A DNA stretch of 64,000 bases from Bradyrhizobium cenepequi (lineage in GTDB: Bacteria; Pseudomonadota; Alphaproteobacteria; Rhizobiales; Xanthobacteraceae): assembly GCF_020329485.1 (NCBI RefSeq), contig NZ_JAGKJI010000011.1, positions 119,814 to 183,813 on the forward strand, given 5' to 3'. Both the position numbers and the translations under genes were made by a program. The notes under the pieces are model-generated. The model was not told where the DNA came from. It did not search any database and was given only the letters and a program-made list of their open reading frames with translations. Below are positions 8,642 to 18,099 of this stretch, one piece after another (within the stretch, counting starts at the first letter, position 1; every line of letters starts with the position of its first letter).

Positions 8642-11600
8642 TTTCCGCCGTCTTCGTCGATCGTCCGCGGCTTGCCATCGTCATCGCGCTGGTCATCACC
8701 ATCGCGGGCGCGCTTGCGCTGCTGCAAATCCCGGTGGCGCAATTCCCGGACATCGTGCCGCCGCAGGTCACCGTCACCGCGAACTTCCCGGGCGCCTCCG
8801 CCGAGGTGGTGGAATCGAGCGTCGCGCAGCCGCTCGAGGCCCAGGTCGTCGGCGTCGACAAGATGCTCTACATGAAGTCGACCAGCGGCAATGACGGCAG
8901 CTACACGCTGACCGTCTCGTTCGCGCTCGGCACCAATCCTGATATCAACACCGTCAATGTCAACAACCGTGTCCAGAGCGCGCTCGCGCAACTACCGACC
9001 GAGGTGCAGGCACAAGGCCTGACGGTGCAGAAGCGATCCTCGGCAGTGCTGCAGTTCATCGTGCTGTACAGCAAGAGCGGCCAGCAAGACCCGCTTTTCA
9101 TCACCAACTACGCCATCATCAACGTGCTCGACGCGATCTCGCGCACGCCAGGCGTCGGCCAGGCGACGCTGTTCGCGAAGCTGAACTACTCGATGCGGAT
9201 CTGGTTCGATACGCAACGGCTGACCAGCCTCAATCTGGCGCCGTCGGATGTGATCGCGGCGATCCGGGCGCAGAGCGTGCAGGCGCCCGTCGGCCGCATC
9301 GGCGCCCGTCCGATCTCCGACGAACAGCAGTTCCAGTTCAACGTGCAGACGCAAGGGCGGCTCACCACGTCGACCCAGTTCGGCGATATCGTGCTGCGCG
9401 CCAATCCGGACGGCTCGGTGCTCCGAGTCAAGGACGTCGCCCGGGTCGAGATCGGCGCCCAGAACATGGACAGCGAGTCCCGGATCGACGGGCAGCCCGG
9501 CGTGCCGATCGGCATCTATCTTGCGCCCGGCGCCAATGCGGTGACCACCGCAAGTGCGGTGCAGGCCACTCTCACCAGATTGTCGGAACGATTTCCCGCG
9601 GGCCTGACCTATCTGGTGCAATACGACTCCACGACCTTCGTCTCTGACACCATCAAGGAAGTGCTGAAGACGCTGGCCGAAGCTTTCGTGCTGGTCGTGA
9701 TCGTCGTGTTCCTGTTCCTCGGCAACCTGCGCGCCACGGTGATCCCGGCGGTCGCGGTGCCGGTCAGCCTGATCGGCACCTTCGCGGTTCTCTTGATGCT
9801 CGGCTATTCCGCCAACACCGTGTCGCTGCTCGCGATGGTGCTTGCCATCGGCATTGTGGTGGACGACGCCATCGTCGTGGTCGAGAACGTCGAACGCGTG
9901 ATGGAGAGCGAGCCCGAGCTGTCGCCGGTGGAGGCCACCAAGAAGGCGATGGCGCAGATCACCGCGCCGATCATCGCCATCTCGCTGGTGCTGCTGTCGG
10001 TGTTCGTGCCAATCGCGTTTATCCCCGGAATCTCCGGAACCCTGTTCCGCCAGTTCGCGGTGACGATCAGCGCGGCGATGGTGATCTCGGCGCTGAATGC
10101 GCTGACGCTGTCGCCGGCGCTCTGCGCCGTGTTCCTGCGGCATACCGGGCCCCGCCACGGCATCATGGGGCGCGTGCTCGGCGGCATCGACTGGGTCCGC
10201 GACCGCTATGCCGGCATGGTGCGCCGGCTGCTGCGGGTGGCGATATTGGCGCTGGTCGCGGTGCTGGTGTTTGCCGGCGGCGTCTTCGGCGTGTCGCGAA
10301 TAACGCCGACCGGCTTCCTGCCCGAGGAGGACCAGGGCGCCTTCTTCATCGCGGTGCAATTGCCCGACGGCGCCTCGGTGGCGCGCACCAGCAACGTGAC
10401 CAAGCAGGTCGAGGCGCTTCTGCAGAAGATGCCGCAAGTCGAGCATGTGCTCTCGATCATCGGTTTCTCGCTGCTCGACGGTGGCAACCAGCCGAATTCC
10501 GCCTTCATAGTGGCGCGCATGAAGCCGTTCGCGGATCGACAGGCGGCTGCGGATTCGGTGCAGGCCACGATCCGGCGAATGTTTGGTGAGGGCGCGCAGA
10601 TCCGGCAAGCCAATGTCCTGCCGTTCAACCTGCCGCCGATCATCGGACTTTCGACCTCCGGCGGCTTCGAATATCTGCTCGAGGGGCTGGAAGGGCAGGA
10701 TCCGGCTGCGCTCGGCAGTGTGATGAGCGGCCTTATCAACGCCGCCAATCAGGACCCACGGCTGACGCGTGTGTTCTCGACCTTCACCGCGACCAATCCG
10801 TCGATCTATCTCGACATCGACCGCGCCAAGGCGCAGGCGCTCGGGCTGAACATGGCCGACGTGTTCGCCGCGCTGCAGGCGACGCTGGGCGGAATCTACG
10901 TGAACAACTTCAACCTGTTCGGGCGCACGTGGCAGGTCAATGTGGAGGGTGAGGCTGCCAACCGCGGCGATATTCCCGACATCTGGCAGATCTATGTCCG
11001 CAACAGCGGCGGCGAGATGGTGCCGATGCGCTCGATCGCGAGCTTGAGGATCGTCACCGGACCGCAGGTCATCACCCGCTACAACAACTACCGTTCGGTC
11101 ACCATCAACGGCAGCCCGGCACCGGGCGTGTCGTCGGGAACGGCGATTGCCGCGATGGCGGACCTCTCGCGGGCGACGCTGCCGGCCGGCTATTCCTTCG
11201 AATGGACCGGTACCGCCTATCAGGAGCAGGCGGCCTCCGGCCAGACCGGCATCATCCTCGGGCTCGCGGTGCTGTTCGCCTATCTTTTCCTGGTTGCGCT
11301 CTACGAGAGCTGGACCATTCCGATCCCGGTCCTGCTGTCGGTCACGGTCGGCGTGCTTGGCTCGTACATCGCGATCAAGGTCGCGGGATTGAACCTCGAT
11401 CTCTACGGCCAGATCGGCCTTGTGGTGCTGATCGCGCTCGCCGCCAAGAACGGCATCCTGATCGTCGAGTTTGCCAAGGAGCAGCGCGAGGGCGGATTGC
11501 CGATCGGGCAAGCCGCGGAGCTCGGCGCGCAGATGCGCTTCCGCGCCGTGATGATGACCTCGATCGCCTTCATCCTCGGCCTGGTGCCGCTGGTGGTTGC

Positions 11601-11787
11601 GACCGGTGCCGCTGAGATCAGCCGCAGGGCTGTCGGTACTGCGGTATTCGGCGGCATGCTCGCCGCAAGCTCGATCGGCATCTTCCTGGTGCCGATGCTC
11701 TACGTCGTCTTCCAACGCTGGCGCGAAGGCGTGAAACGCCGTTTCGGCAAGCCGGCCGAAACACCGCATGCGCCGCCGGCGGAGTAG
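8638..11787 (+). CDS. RND multidrug efflux permease (HAE-1 family)
   Basis: A 1049-residue inner-membrane proton/drug antiporter of full family length, with twelve predicted helices and two large periplasmic loops. Helix 4 carries the proton-relay aspartates in [19 protein letters not shown] (near residues 406-407), and helix 10 the lysine in [15 protein letters not shown] (near 936). Its ATG overlaps the adaptor stop. The pair resembles MexEF/AcrAB-type pumps; the sequence does not give substrates. No dedicated regulator sits next to the pair; the preceding GntR gene ends about 290 bases upstream and looks tied to the acyl-CoA operon. Confidence 0.95.
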   Translation: MISAVFVDRPRLAIVIALVITIAGALALLQIPVAQFPDIVPPQVTVTANFPGASAEVVESSVAQPLEAQVVGVDKMLYMKSTSGNDGSYTLTVSFALGTNPDINTVNVNNRVQSALAQLPTEVQAQGLTVQKRSSAVLQFIVLYSKSGQQDPLFITNYAIINVLDAISRTPGVGQATLFAKLNYSMRIWFDTQRLTSLNLAPSDVIAAIRAQSVQAPVGRIGARPISDEQQFQFNVQTQGRLTTSTQFGDIVLRANPDGSVLRVKDVARVEIGAQNMDSESRIDGQPGVPIGIYLAPGANAVTTASAVQATLTRLSERFPAGLTYLVQYDSTTFVSDTIKEVLKTLAEAFVLVVIVVFLFLGNLRATVIPAVAVPVSLIGTFAVLLMLGYSANTVSLLAMVLAIGIVVDDAIVVVENVERVMESEPELSPVEATKKAMAQITAPIIAISLVLLSVFVPIAFIPGISGTLFRQFAVTISAAMVISALNALTLSPALCAVFLRHTGPRHGIMGRVLGGIDWVRDRYAGMVRRLLRVAILALVAVLVFAGGVFGVSRITPTGFLPEEDQGAFFIAVQLPDGASVARTSNVTKQVEALLQKMPQVEHVLSIIGFSLLDGGNQPNSAFIVARMKPFADRQAAADSVQATIRRMFGEGAQIRQANVLPFNLPPIIGLSTSGGFEYLLEGLEGQDPAALGSVMSGLINAANQDPRLTRVFSTFTATNPSIYLDIDRAKAQALGLNMADVFAALQATLGGIYVNNFNLFGRTWQVNVEGEAANRGDIPDIWQIYVRNSGGEMVPMRSIASLRIVTGPQVITRYNNYRSVTINGSPAPGVSSGTAIAAMADLSRATLPAGYSFEWTGTAYQEQAASGQTGIILGLAVLFAYLFLVALYESWTIPIPVLLSVTVGVLGSYIAIKVAGLNLDLYGQIGLVVLIALAAKNGILIVEFAKEQREGGLPIGQAAELGAQMRFRAVMMTSIAFILGLVPLVVATGAAEISRRAVGTAVFGGMLAASSIGIFLVPMLYVVFQRWREGVKRRFGKPAETPHAPPAE

Positions 11788-11793
11788 TATCTG

Positions 11794-11985
11794 ATGATAA
11801 ATGCCCGACGCTCGCTCACGCAGATCTTTCTGTTTCCGGCGATCATCGCGGTCATCGTCGCTTTCGGCCTGGTGTCCGCGCTACTCGGCGACGGCGTCTG
11901 GGACACGACCTCATGGATCGCGCTAACGGTCCCGCTTGCTGTCACCGCGTTCTTCGCCTGCAAAAAGCCTCCTGCAAATTCGTAG
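11794..11985 (+). CDS. small two-helix membrane protein
   Basis: A 63-residue ORF starts six bases after the RND permease stop. It has a basic N-terminus (MINARRSL) and two hydrophobic stretches, about residues 10-32 and 41-55, ending in a short polar tail. This is the layout of a small double-spanning membrane protein. Its tight spacing suggests cotranscription with the pump and a possible accessory role, as small proteins such as AcrZ have; that is only an analogy. I do not recognise the family. Confidence 0.6.
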   Translation: MINARRSLTQIFLFPAIIAVIVAFGLVSALLGDGVWDTTSWIALTVPLAVTAFFACKKPPANS

Positions 11986-12017
11986 GGCGTTAGCTTCCCG
12001 TCCGCCACACCCACTAA

Positions 12018-12123
12018 CGTCATTCCAGGGCGCGCGGAGCGCGAGCCCGGAATCCATTCGTCCACTCGCGCAAGCGGCGAAATGGATTCCGGGCTCGATG
12101 CTTCGCATCGCCCCGGAATGACG
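12018..12123. repeat. palindromic intergenic repeat (CGTCATTCC type)
   Basis: The first and last bases form an imperfect inverted repeat: CGTCATTCCAGGGCGCGCGG on the left and CCCCGGAATGACG on the right. Inside, GAGCCCGGAATCCATT pairs with AATGGATTCCGGGCTC. It would fold into a long hairpin. I recall such units as common in Bradyrhizobium intergenic regions; they may also end transcription of the RND operon. Confidence 0.7.
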
Positions 12124-12240
12124 GAGGAGAAAAATTCGCTAGCGATTTCATACTGATTTGCCCCGTCCAGTCCTCGCGCGAAAAACATTCCGCTTCCGTC
12201 GTCGGGCAAATCAGTGATTTAACTCCGCGCGTCTCATCCA

Positions 12241-12660
12241 AATGAGGGGCGGCTCGCGATCGTCACGAACGTTGCGGTGAGATGCGGTGGACGCGGGTGT
12301 TGCGACTGACGAGCGCGGCACTCGCGGACGGCGAAGTCGTGTGGTTCTGGCGCCCCGACGCTGGCGCTAAGTGCGCGAGCAGCAAGAGCTGCCGCGGATG
12401 ACGGTGGCAAGAAAGCCCGGTCACCGGGAAGAGCACGAAGTAAGCCGTAAACCACTGCGCAGGGAAAGCCGGTGTTGCTCCGGTTGACCTGTGGTCCTAC
12501 CCCCCGTGCTTTTTGTTGCACGGGGCCCACGGGTGCAACCGGCACCCGGCTTTCCCTGCGCCCTCTGATATCGAAGAGGGCGAAACGAGACGCAAAGCTC
12601 GGGCGTATCACGTCGCGAGAATGCGGACTCACATCCCCTCCACTGTTTGAAAATTGAATC
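12241..12660. repeat. probable recurrent Bradyrhizobium intergenic element
   Basis: This 420-base stretch has overlapping open frames on both strands but none with convincing coding character. It contains a perfect hairpin, CCCCGTGC (12502-12509) with GCACGGGG (12518-12525), and short blocks such as GCCGTAAACCACTGCGCAGG that I remember from many Bradyrhizobium genomes. I read it as a repeated non-coding element, sometimes mis-annotated as hypothetical proteins. This identification is from memory and was not searched. Confidence 0.45.
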
Positions 12661-12678
12661 ATGACTCGCGGCGACGCC

Positions 12679-12759
12679 GTAGGGTGGGCAAAGCGAAACG
12701 TGCCCACCGTCAAGCATCGTGCTCGTGGTGGTGGGCACGCTTCGCTTTGCCCACCCTAC
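12679..12759. repeat. GTAGGGTGGGC palindromic repeat
   Basis: GTAGGGTGGGCAAAGCGAA on the left matches TTCGCTTTGCCCACCCTAC on the right as an inverted repeat, with a second inner pair GTGCCCACC/GGTGGGCAC. A sister copy lies at 25688-25806. Confidence 0.8.
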
Positions 12760-12765
12760 AGTCTG

Positions 12766-12790
12766 CATCGTCCGGTCAAGCCGGACGATG
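12766..12790. terminator. perfect hairpin CATCGTCCGG/CCGGACGATG
   Basis: Ten-base perfect arms enclose a five-base loop. There is no T-run, so it is a REP-like hairpin or a weak terminator beyond the 3' end of the molybdoenzyme gene. The stretch from here to 12996 also has REP-like GGGACGAC-type half-sites and no gene. Confidence 0.5.
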
Positions 12791-12996
12791 ACAGTGGAGA
12801 GCTTTTGAAATTTGAATCAGAACCAACCCCGCGTCGTCCCGGGCTTGCGCGCCGCGGCGAAGCCCCTTGGCGTAGTCGGGACCCGGGACCCACAGCCACA
12901 GGATTTCGTGATGTGCTCCGCCGCAACCACTTGCACGCGCCACAACGGACGCTGGGGGTATGGGTACCGGCGTTCGCCGGGACGACAGCAGCACGC

Positions 12997-15174
12997 TCAC
13001 GCGAAGCTGATGTTCTGCTGCCGCAGCGGCACCGAGCGGATACGTTTTCCCGTCGCCGCGAAGTAGGCGTTCAACACCGCGGGCGCGGCGACACCGATGG
13101 TCGGCTCGCCGACGCCGCCCCAGAAGCCGCCGCTCGGCATCAGGACCGTCTCCACCTTCGGCATCTCGCTGATGCGCATCGAGTTGTAGGTGTCGAAGTT
13201 GGTCTGCTCGATGCGGCCGTCCTTCACGGTGCAGCCGCCATAGAACAGGGCGGAGAGGCCATAGACGAAGGAGCCCGCGACCTGCCGTTCCACCTGCGCC
13301 GGATTGACGACATGGCCGGGATCGGTGGCGGCGACGATGCGATGCACCTTGATCTTGCTGCCGTCGGTCACCGAGATCTCGGCGGCCCCGGCGACGTAGC
13401 TTCCATAGCCCATCACCTGCGCAAGCCCACGGTAGACGCCCTGCGGCGCCGGCTTGTCCCAGCCGATCCGTTCGGCGACCGCGTTCAGCACCGCGAAGTG
13501 CTTCGGATGGCCGGCCATCAGCTTGCGGCGGAACGCGAGCGGATCCTGGCCGACCGCATGCGCGAGTTCGTCCATGAAGCTCTCGAGATAGATCGTGTTG
13601 GGGTTGATGTTGACGCCGCGCCAGAAGCCCGGCGGCACATGCGGATTGCGCATCGAATGTTCGATCAAAAGGTTCGGGATCGAATAGCCGATCGCCGCTT
13701 CTCCGCTCGGCGCGAGCCCCTGGAAGGTCGCGGGGTCCATGCCGTTGATCATCGCCTCGGGCCGCAGCCGTGCCAGGATCGACTGGCCGGAGATCCGCAT
13801 GCGCAGAGCGGTCAGGTTGTTGTCGGCATCGAAGGCGCCGACCATCCGGCACTGGGTGACCGGGTGATAGAAGCCGTGCTGCATGTCCTCTTCGCGCGAC
13901 CACAGCAGCTTGATCGGCGTGCCCTGCATCTCCTTGGCGATCAAGACTGCCTGCCGCACATAGTCGCTCTGGCCGCGCCGGCCGAAGCCGCCGCCGAGGA
14001 GCAGCTTGTGCACGTCGCATTTGTCAGGTGGAAGGCCGGAGGCCTGCACGGCTGTGGCGAAGGCAGCCTCGCCGTTCTGCGTGCCGCACCAGACGTCGAG
14101 TTTGTCGCCGGTATGGAGCGCGGTCGCGTTCATCGGCTCCATCGTGGCCTGGTTCTGGTAGGGATAGTTGTAGACCGCCTCGACCACCTTTGCGGCACGC
14201 GCGATCTCCGCCATCGCATTGCCGTTCTGGTTGCCGACGAACGCTGCCTGCGACGGCTCGAGTCCTTCGGCCAGCCATTTGCTGATCGTCTCGCTCGAGG
14301 TCTTTGCGTTCGGGCCTTCGTCCCACTCGACCGGCAGCGCATCGAGCGCGGTCTTGGCGTGCCACCAGGTGTCGGCGACAACGGCAACCGCGCTGTCGCC
14401 GACGCGCACCACCTTCTTGACGCCTTTCATGCTGGCGATCTTGGCCTCGTCAAAGCTCTTCAGCTTGCCGCCGAACACTGGGCAATCCTTGATCGCGGCG
14501 TTCAGCATGCCTGGCAATTTGAAGTCGATGCCGTACATCATCGCGCCGGTGGTCTTGTCGGCGGTGTCGAGACGCTTCAGGCTTTTGCCAGCGATCTTCC
14601 AGTCCTTGGAAGCCTTCAGCTTCACGTCGGTCGGCGGGCTGAGCTTTGCCGCAGCTTCCGCCACCTTGCCGTAAGTGGTGGTCCGGCCTGTCGGCAGATG
14701 GGTGATGACGCTGCTTGCGGCCGAGCATTCGGAAGCCGGCACCTTCCACTCGTTCGCGGCGGCCTGGATCAGCATCAGCCGCGCGGTGGCGCCACCCTTG
14801 CGGACATAGTCTTGCGAGCCGCGGATACCGCGGCTGCCGCCGGTCGAGAAATCGCCCCACGGCCGGCCGCGCGCGGCGCTCTGGCCCGGTGTGGGGTATT
14901 CGGTCGTGACCTTCGACCAGTCGCATTCGAGCTCTTCGGCGACGAGCTGCGCGAGCCCGGTGAGCGAGCCCTGGCCCATCTCCGAACGCGCGATACGGAT
15001 CACCACCGTATCGTCCGGGCGGATTACCACCCAGGCGTTGACTTCAGGCGAACCATCGGCGGCGCGCGCCACCGCCCCGCCAAACGGAAGATTGAAGCCG
15101 AGTGCAAGGCCGGCGCCCGCCGCGGCGGTGCCAATCACGAACGCGCGGCGATTGAGCATGACGTGCTGATTCAT
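12997..15174 (-). CDS. iorB: molybdopterin aldehyde-oxidoreductase large subunit, isoquinoline 1-oxidoreductase beta type
   Basis: This 725-residue protein is a xanthine-oxidase-family molybdenum subunit of the single-chain IorB type. The N-terminus has a twin-arginine signal (LNRRAFVIGTAAAGAGLALG), so it should be exported folded with its cofactor. Moco-binding segments such as GGGFGRRGQSDYVRQAV and FWRGVNINPN are present. It hydroxylates N-heterocycles or oxidises aldehydes using water; the small subunit passes electrons on, usually to a cytochrome. The [2Fe-2S] subunit gene lies nine bases upstream. The true substrate is unknown, and the symbol denotes family only. Confidence 0.88.
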   Translation of the reverse strand: MNQHVMLNRRAFVIGTAAAGAGLALGFNLPFGGAVARAADGSPEVNAWVVIRPDDTVVIRIARSEMGQGSLTGLAQLVAEELECDWSKVTTEYPTPGQSAARGRPWGDFSTGGSRGIRGSQDYVRKGGATARLMLIQAAANEWKVPASECSAASSVITHLPTGRTTTYGKVAEAAAKLSPPTDVKLKASKDWKIAGKSLKRLDTADKTTGAMMYGIDFKLPGMLNAAIKDCPVFGGKLKSFDEAKIASMKGVKKVVRVGDSAVAVVADTWWHAKTALDALPVEWDEGPNAKTSSETISKWLAEGLEPSQAAFVGNQNGNAMAEIARAAKVVEAVYNYPYQNQATMEPMNATALHTGDKLDVWCGTQNGEAAFATAVQASGLPPDKCDVHKLLLGGGFGRRGQSDYVRQAVLIAKEMQGTPIKLLWSREEDMQHGFYHPVTQCRMVGAFDADNNLTALRMRISGQSILARLRPEAMINGMDPATFQGLAPSGEAAIGYSIPNLLIEHSMRNPHVPPGFWRGVNINPNTIYLESFMDELAHAVGQDPLAFRRKLMAGHPKHFAVLNAVAERIGWDKPAPQGVYRGLAQVMGYGSYVAGAAEISVTDGSKIKVHRIVAATDPGHVVNPAQVERQVAGSFVYGLSALFYGGCTVKDGRIEQTNFDTYNSMRISEMPKVETVLMPSGGFWGGVGEPTIGVAAPAVLNAYFAATGKRIRSVPLRQQNISFA

Positions 15175-15183
15175 GACGGCACC

Positions 15184-15633
15184 TCACGCGTTCGCGGCAG
15201 CGTGGATGGCTTCGCGCGCCTGCGCGAAGGTGCCGCAGCGGCAGATATTGGTGATGGCCCCGTCGATGTCCTCGTCGGTCGGCTTCGGATTGTCTTTCAG
15301 GAGCGCCGCCACCGCCATGATCATGCCGGTCTGGCAATAACCGCATTGCGGCACATCGTGCTCGATCCAGGCCTGCTGCACCTTGTGCAGCTTGCCACCC
15401 GCGGCAAGGCCCTCGATGGTCGTGATCTCCTTGCCATCGGCTTCGCTGACGAGCACGCCGCAGGAGCGCATCGCCACGCCGTCGACATGAACGGTGCAGG
15501 CGCCGCATTGCGCGATGCCGCAGCCATATTTGGTGCCGGTCAGTCCAATGTTTTCGCGAATCGCCCAGAGCAGCGGCGTATCCGGCTCGACATCGACCTG
15601 GATTTTCTTGCCGTTGATTGTGAGGTTAGCCAT
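15184..15633 (-). CDS. iorA: (2Fe-2S) small subunit, isoquinoline 1-oxidoreductase alpha type
   Basis: From the ATG at 15633 the protein has 149 residues beginning [17 protein letters not shown]; an upstream in-frame start would add ten residues unlike the family. The plant-type ferredoxin motif reads [21 protein letters not shown] (shown in part), and the second cluster domain has CGYCQTG and CRCG. These eight cysteines bind the two [2Fe-2S] clusters that take electrons from the molybdenum centre. It has no signal of its own and is probably co-exported with the Tat-bearing large subunit encoded just downstream. Confidence 0.92.
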   Translation of the reverse strand: MANLTINGKKIQVDVEPDTPLLWAIRENIGLTGTKYGCGIAQCGACTVHVDGVAMRSCGVLVSEADGKEITTIEGLAAGGKLHKVQQAWIEHDVPQCGYCQTGMIMAVAALLKDNPKPTDEDIDGAITNICRCGTFAQAREAIHAAANA

Positions 15634-15786
15634 CGCAGTCCCCTTTTGATCCAGTTCCACCAACTGGACCTCGCTGCGAGTGTGACCCGGCCGCTAGAAC
15701 GGTTCAAATCAAGAAAATGCGTACCCGGTGAGGCAGGAACAAACCCGATGATGCGGTGTTTTCTATCTCTTGTGCTTATCGCAGGG

Positions 15787-17178
15787 TCACGCTCTCTTGG
15801 GCGCGACAGCGAGCCGCAGGAAGCTCATCGCGCTTCCGAGCACGGCAAATCCAGCGCCGAGTGCGAGGGCGTAGATTGCACCCTCATGGCCGGCGATGGC
15901 AAAGCAGAAGGCGGCGAGTGCGGCGCCGATGGTTTGCCCGGTCAGGCGCGCGGTTGCAACGATGCCGCTGGCGCTACCGCTGCGATGGGGCGGCGCGCTG
16001 CTCATCAATGCCTTCATGTTAGGCGTCTGGAAGAAGCCGAATCCGATTCCGCAGATCACCATGCGCCAGACGATATCGGGGATGCTGGGCGAGGCCGGCA
16101 GCGTCGCCAGCAGCGCCATGCCGATGCCGAGCAGGATCAATCCGATACCGCCGAGAATGCCGACCGGATACCGATCGGACATTCGGCCGCCGATCGGTGC
16201 CATGATGCCAACCACCAGCGGCCACGGCGTCATGAAGAAGCCAGTTTCAACCTGCGAGCGCATCAGCACGGATTCGAAATAGAACGGCAGCGACACGAAG
16301 GCGAGGCCCTGGATCGCGAACGAGCAGACCGCGGTCGCAGCCGACAACGCAAACATCGGCCGGCGGAACAGATCGATCGGCAGCATCGGCGCCGGATGAT
16401 CCCGATGCCGATGCATCAGGAGCCAGCCAAGCACGACCGCGCCGACCAGCTCGACCACCACCCACTCCGGCGACGTCTTATGTGCGGCGCTGCCGATGCC
16501 GATGATGAACAGGCCGAGACAGCCCGCCGCCAGCACTGCGCCGGCGAAGTCGAAAGCATGCACGGCGCGCGGCGTGGGCGGCAGGGTCTTCATCCCGATG
16601 AATATCGCGATCAAGCCAAACGGAATGTTGATGGCAAACAGCCACGGCCAGGTTCCGAAGGCCAGGATGCCGGAGGCGATCGTCGGTCCGAGGGTGAACG
16701 CGGTCGCGACCACCAGCGCGTTGTGGCCGAAGCCGCGGCCATGCATCCTGCTCGGGTAGACGTAGCGAACCAGTGCAGTGTTGACGCTCATCAGCCCGCT
16801 GGCGCCGAGCCCCTGCAGCGCTCGCGCGATAAGAAGACTCTCGAGCGACCATGCGAGTGCGCAGCCGAGCGAGGCGAGCGTGAACAGGAGCAGGCCGCCG
16901 AGATAGATGCGCTCATGGCCGACGATTTCCCCGAGCGCGCCAAGCGGCAACAGGGTTGCGACCAGCGCGATCTGGTAGACGTTGACGACCCAGACGACAT
17001 CAGCCGGGCTGACCTGCAGGTCCGTCGCGATCGCGGGCAAGGCGATATTGGCGATCGCGGTATCGAGCGAAGCCATCGCGAGCGCGGTGAAGATCGCGGC
17101 AACGGCCCAGCGCCGCCGCTCTGGCGGCAAGCCGTCCATGACGGGCGCGACCGGCGCCTTCGCCGCGAGCATTTCCAT
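15787..17178 (-). CDS. MFS transporter, DHA2-like
   Basis: From the ATG at 17178 (GGAG twelve bases upstream) this is a polytopic protein of 463 residues. An early helix reads LDTAIANIALPAIATDLQVS (residues about 40-59), typical of the drug:H+ antiporter-2 group, and motif A-like LGALGEIVGHERIYLGG follows. It is probably an efflux pump in the inner membrane. It is on the same strand as the molybdoenzyme genes and just upstream of them, separated by about 150 bases; whether it exports their product is speculation. Confidence 0.85.
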   Translation of the reverse strand: MEMLAAKAPVAPVMDGLPPERRRWAVAAIFTALAMASLDTAIANIALPAIATDLQVSPADVVWVVNVYQIALVATLLPLGALGEIVGHERIYLGGLLLFTLASLGCALAWSLESLLIARALQGLGASGLMSVNTALVRYVYPSRMHGRGFGHNALVVATAFTLGPTIASGILAFGTWPWLFAINIPFGLIAIFIGMKTLPPTPRAVHAFDFAGAVLAAGCLGLFIIGIGSAAHKTSPEWVVVELVGAVVLGWLLMHRHRDHPAPMLPIDLFRRPMFALSAATAVCSFAIQGLAFVSLPFYFESVLMRSQVETGFFMTPWPLVVGIMAPIGGRMSDRYPVGILGGIGLILLGIGMALLATLPASPSIPDIVWRMVICGIGFGFFQTPNMKALMSSAPPHRSGSASGIVATARLTGQTIGAALAAFCFAIAGHEGAIYALALGAGFAVLGSAMSFLRLAVAPKRA

Positions 17179-17322
17179 TGTGGTCAGGTTCTCCGGAAGG
17201 ACGGGATCCCGCCCTATCGGCGATGTACTACGCGTGCGCGGGTTGCCACAGGCGTGCGGTTGCATGATGCGTATGCGCAATCCTGCCTTCCGGCTCGGCG
17301 TCAGCCGTGCAGGCGCTATGGA

Positions 17323-18099
17323 TCAGGCGTTCGCGCTAAGCCCGAGCCTGGCATAGATGCGCCGGGCGTAGGCGCCGAATTCGTCCGTGGTCTTGATCGG
17401 CAGCGCGCGGGGCAGGGGCAGTTCGATCGGGAAATATTCCGCCATCCGTGCGGGACCCGCGGTGAGCACGGCGCAGTGGGAGCCCAGGAACACCGCTTCC
17501 TGGATGCTGTGGGTGACGAAGATGATGGTCTTGCCGCTCTCCCGCCAGATCCTGAGCATCTCAAGATTCATCTGTTCGCGCGTCAGCGCATCTAGCGCAC
17601 CGAACGGCTCGTCCATCAGGATCAGCTTCGGATCGTGGATGAAAGCGCGAGCGATTGCGGTGCGCTGCTGCATGCCACCAGAGAGCTGCTGCGGATATTT
17701 GTCCTCATAGCCGGCAAGGCCGACGAGCTTCAGCAGGTCGCGGGCACGCTCCCGCGCCGCCCTCATCGGCAGGCCGACGATCTCGGCGGGCAGCAGCACA
17801 TTGTCCAGGATGGTGCGCCATTTGAGCAGCAGCGCCTGCTGGAACACCATGCCGATATCGCGCGCGGGATCGAACGGCGTCTTCGCGTTGCCGATCTTGA
17901 TCGTGCCGCCATCGGCGCCGTGCAGGCCCGCGAGGATCTTCAGCACGGTGGTCTTGCCGCAGCCGGATGGCCCGACCAGCGCCACCAGCTCGCCCTCGGC
18001 GATGTCCATCGTGACATCGGAGACGGCAAGGAACTCGGCTCCCTTGGATCGGTAGATCTTGCGGACATTCCGCAGGCTGATGAAGGGCTCGGCCGTCAT
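17323..18099 (-). CDS. ABC transporter ATP-binding protein, NitT/TauT type
   Basis: This 258-residue nucleotide-binding subunit has Walker A GPSGCGKTT (near residue 40), the Q-loop, signature LSGGMQQRTAIARA, Walker B LILMDEPFGALD and the switch histidine in FVTHSIQEAVFLG. The ATG at 18099 overlaps the upstream stop (ATGA); an upstream ATG at 18108 is possible. With the permease at 21024 and the divergent NMT1-type binding protein at 22626 it makes a complete importer of the NitT/TauT/SsuB class. This gene is last in a five-gene reverse-strand operon. Confidence 0.92.
   Translation of the reverse strand: MTAEPFISLRNVRKIYRSKGAEFLAVSDVTMDIAEGELVALVGPSGCGKTTVLKILAGLHGADGGTIKIGNAKTPFDPARDIGMVFQQALLLKWRTILDNVLLPAEIVGLPMRAARERARDLLKLVGLAGYEDKYPQQLSGGMQQRTAIARAFIHDPKLILMDEPFGALDALTREQMNLEMLRIWRESGKTIIFVTHSIQEAVFLGSHCAVLTAGPARMAEYFPIELPLPRALPIKTTDEFGAYARRIYARLGLSANA

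Noticed and set aside
8992..11769. A 925-codon reverse frame
   Set aside because: It is the antisense shadow of the RND permease, which has clear family motifs on the forward strand.
12234..12713. 159-codon reverse frame in the repeat region
   Set aside because: The region carries hairpins and repeat-like blocks, and overlapping frames are open on both strands without SD or motifs.
12661..17595. A 1644-codon open frame on the forward strand
   Set aside because: It lies antisense to the molybdoenzyme, MFS and ABC ATPase genes, has no domain and a skewed His/Arg/Asp composition. It is an artefact of high GC third positions.
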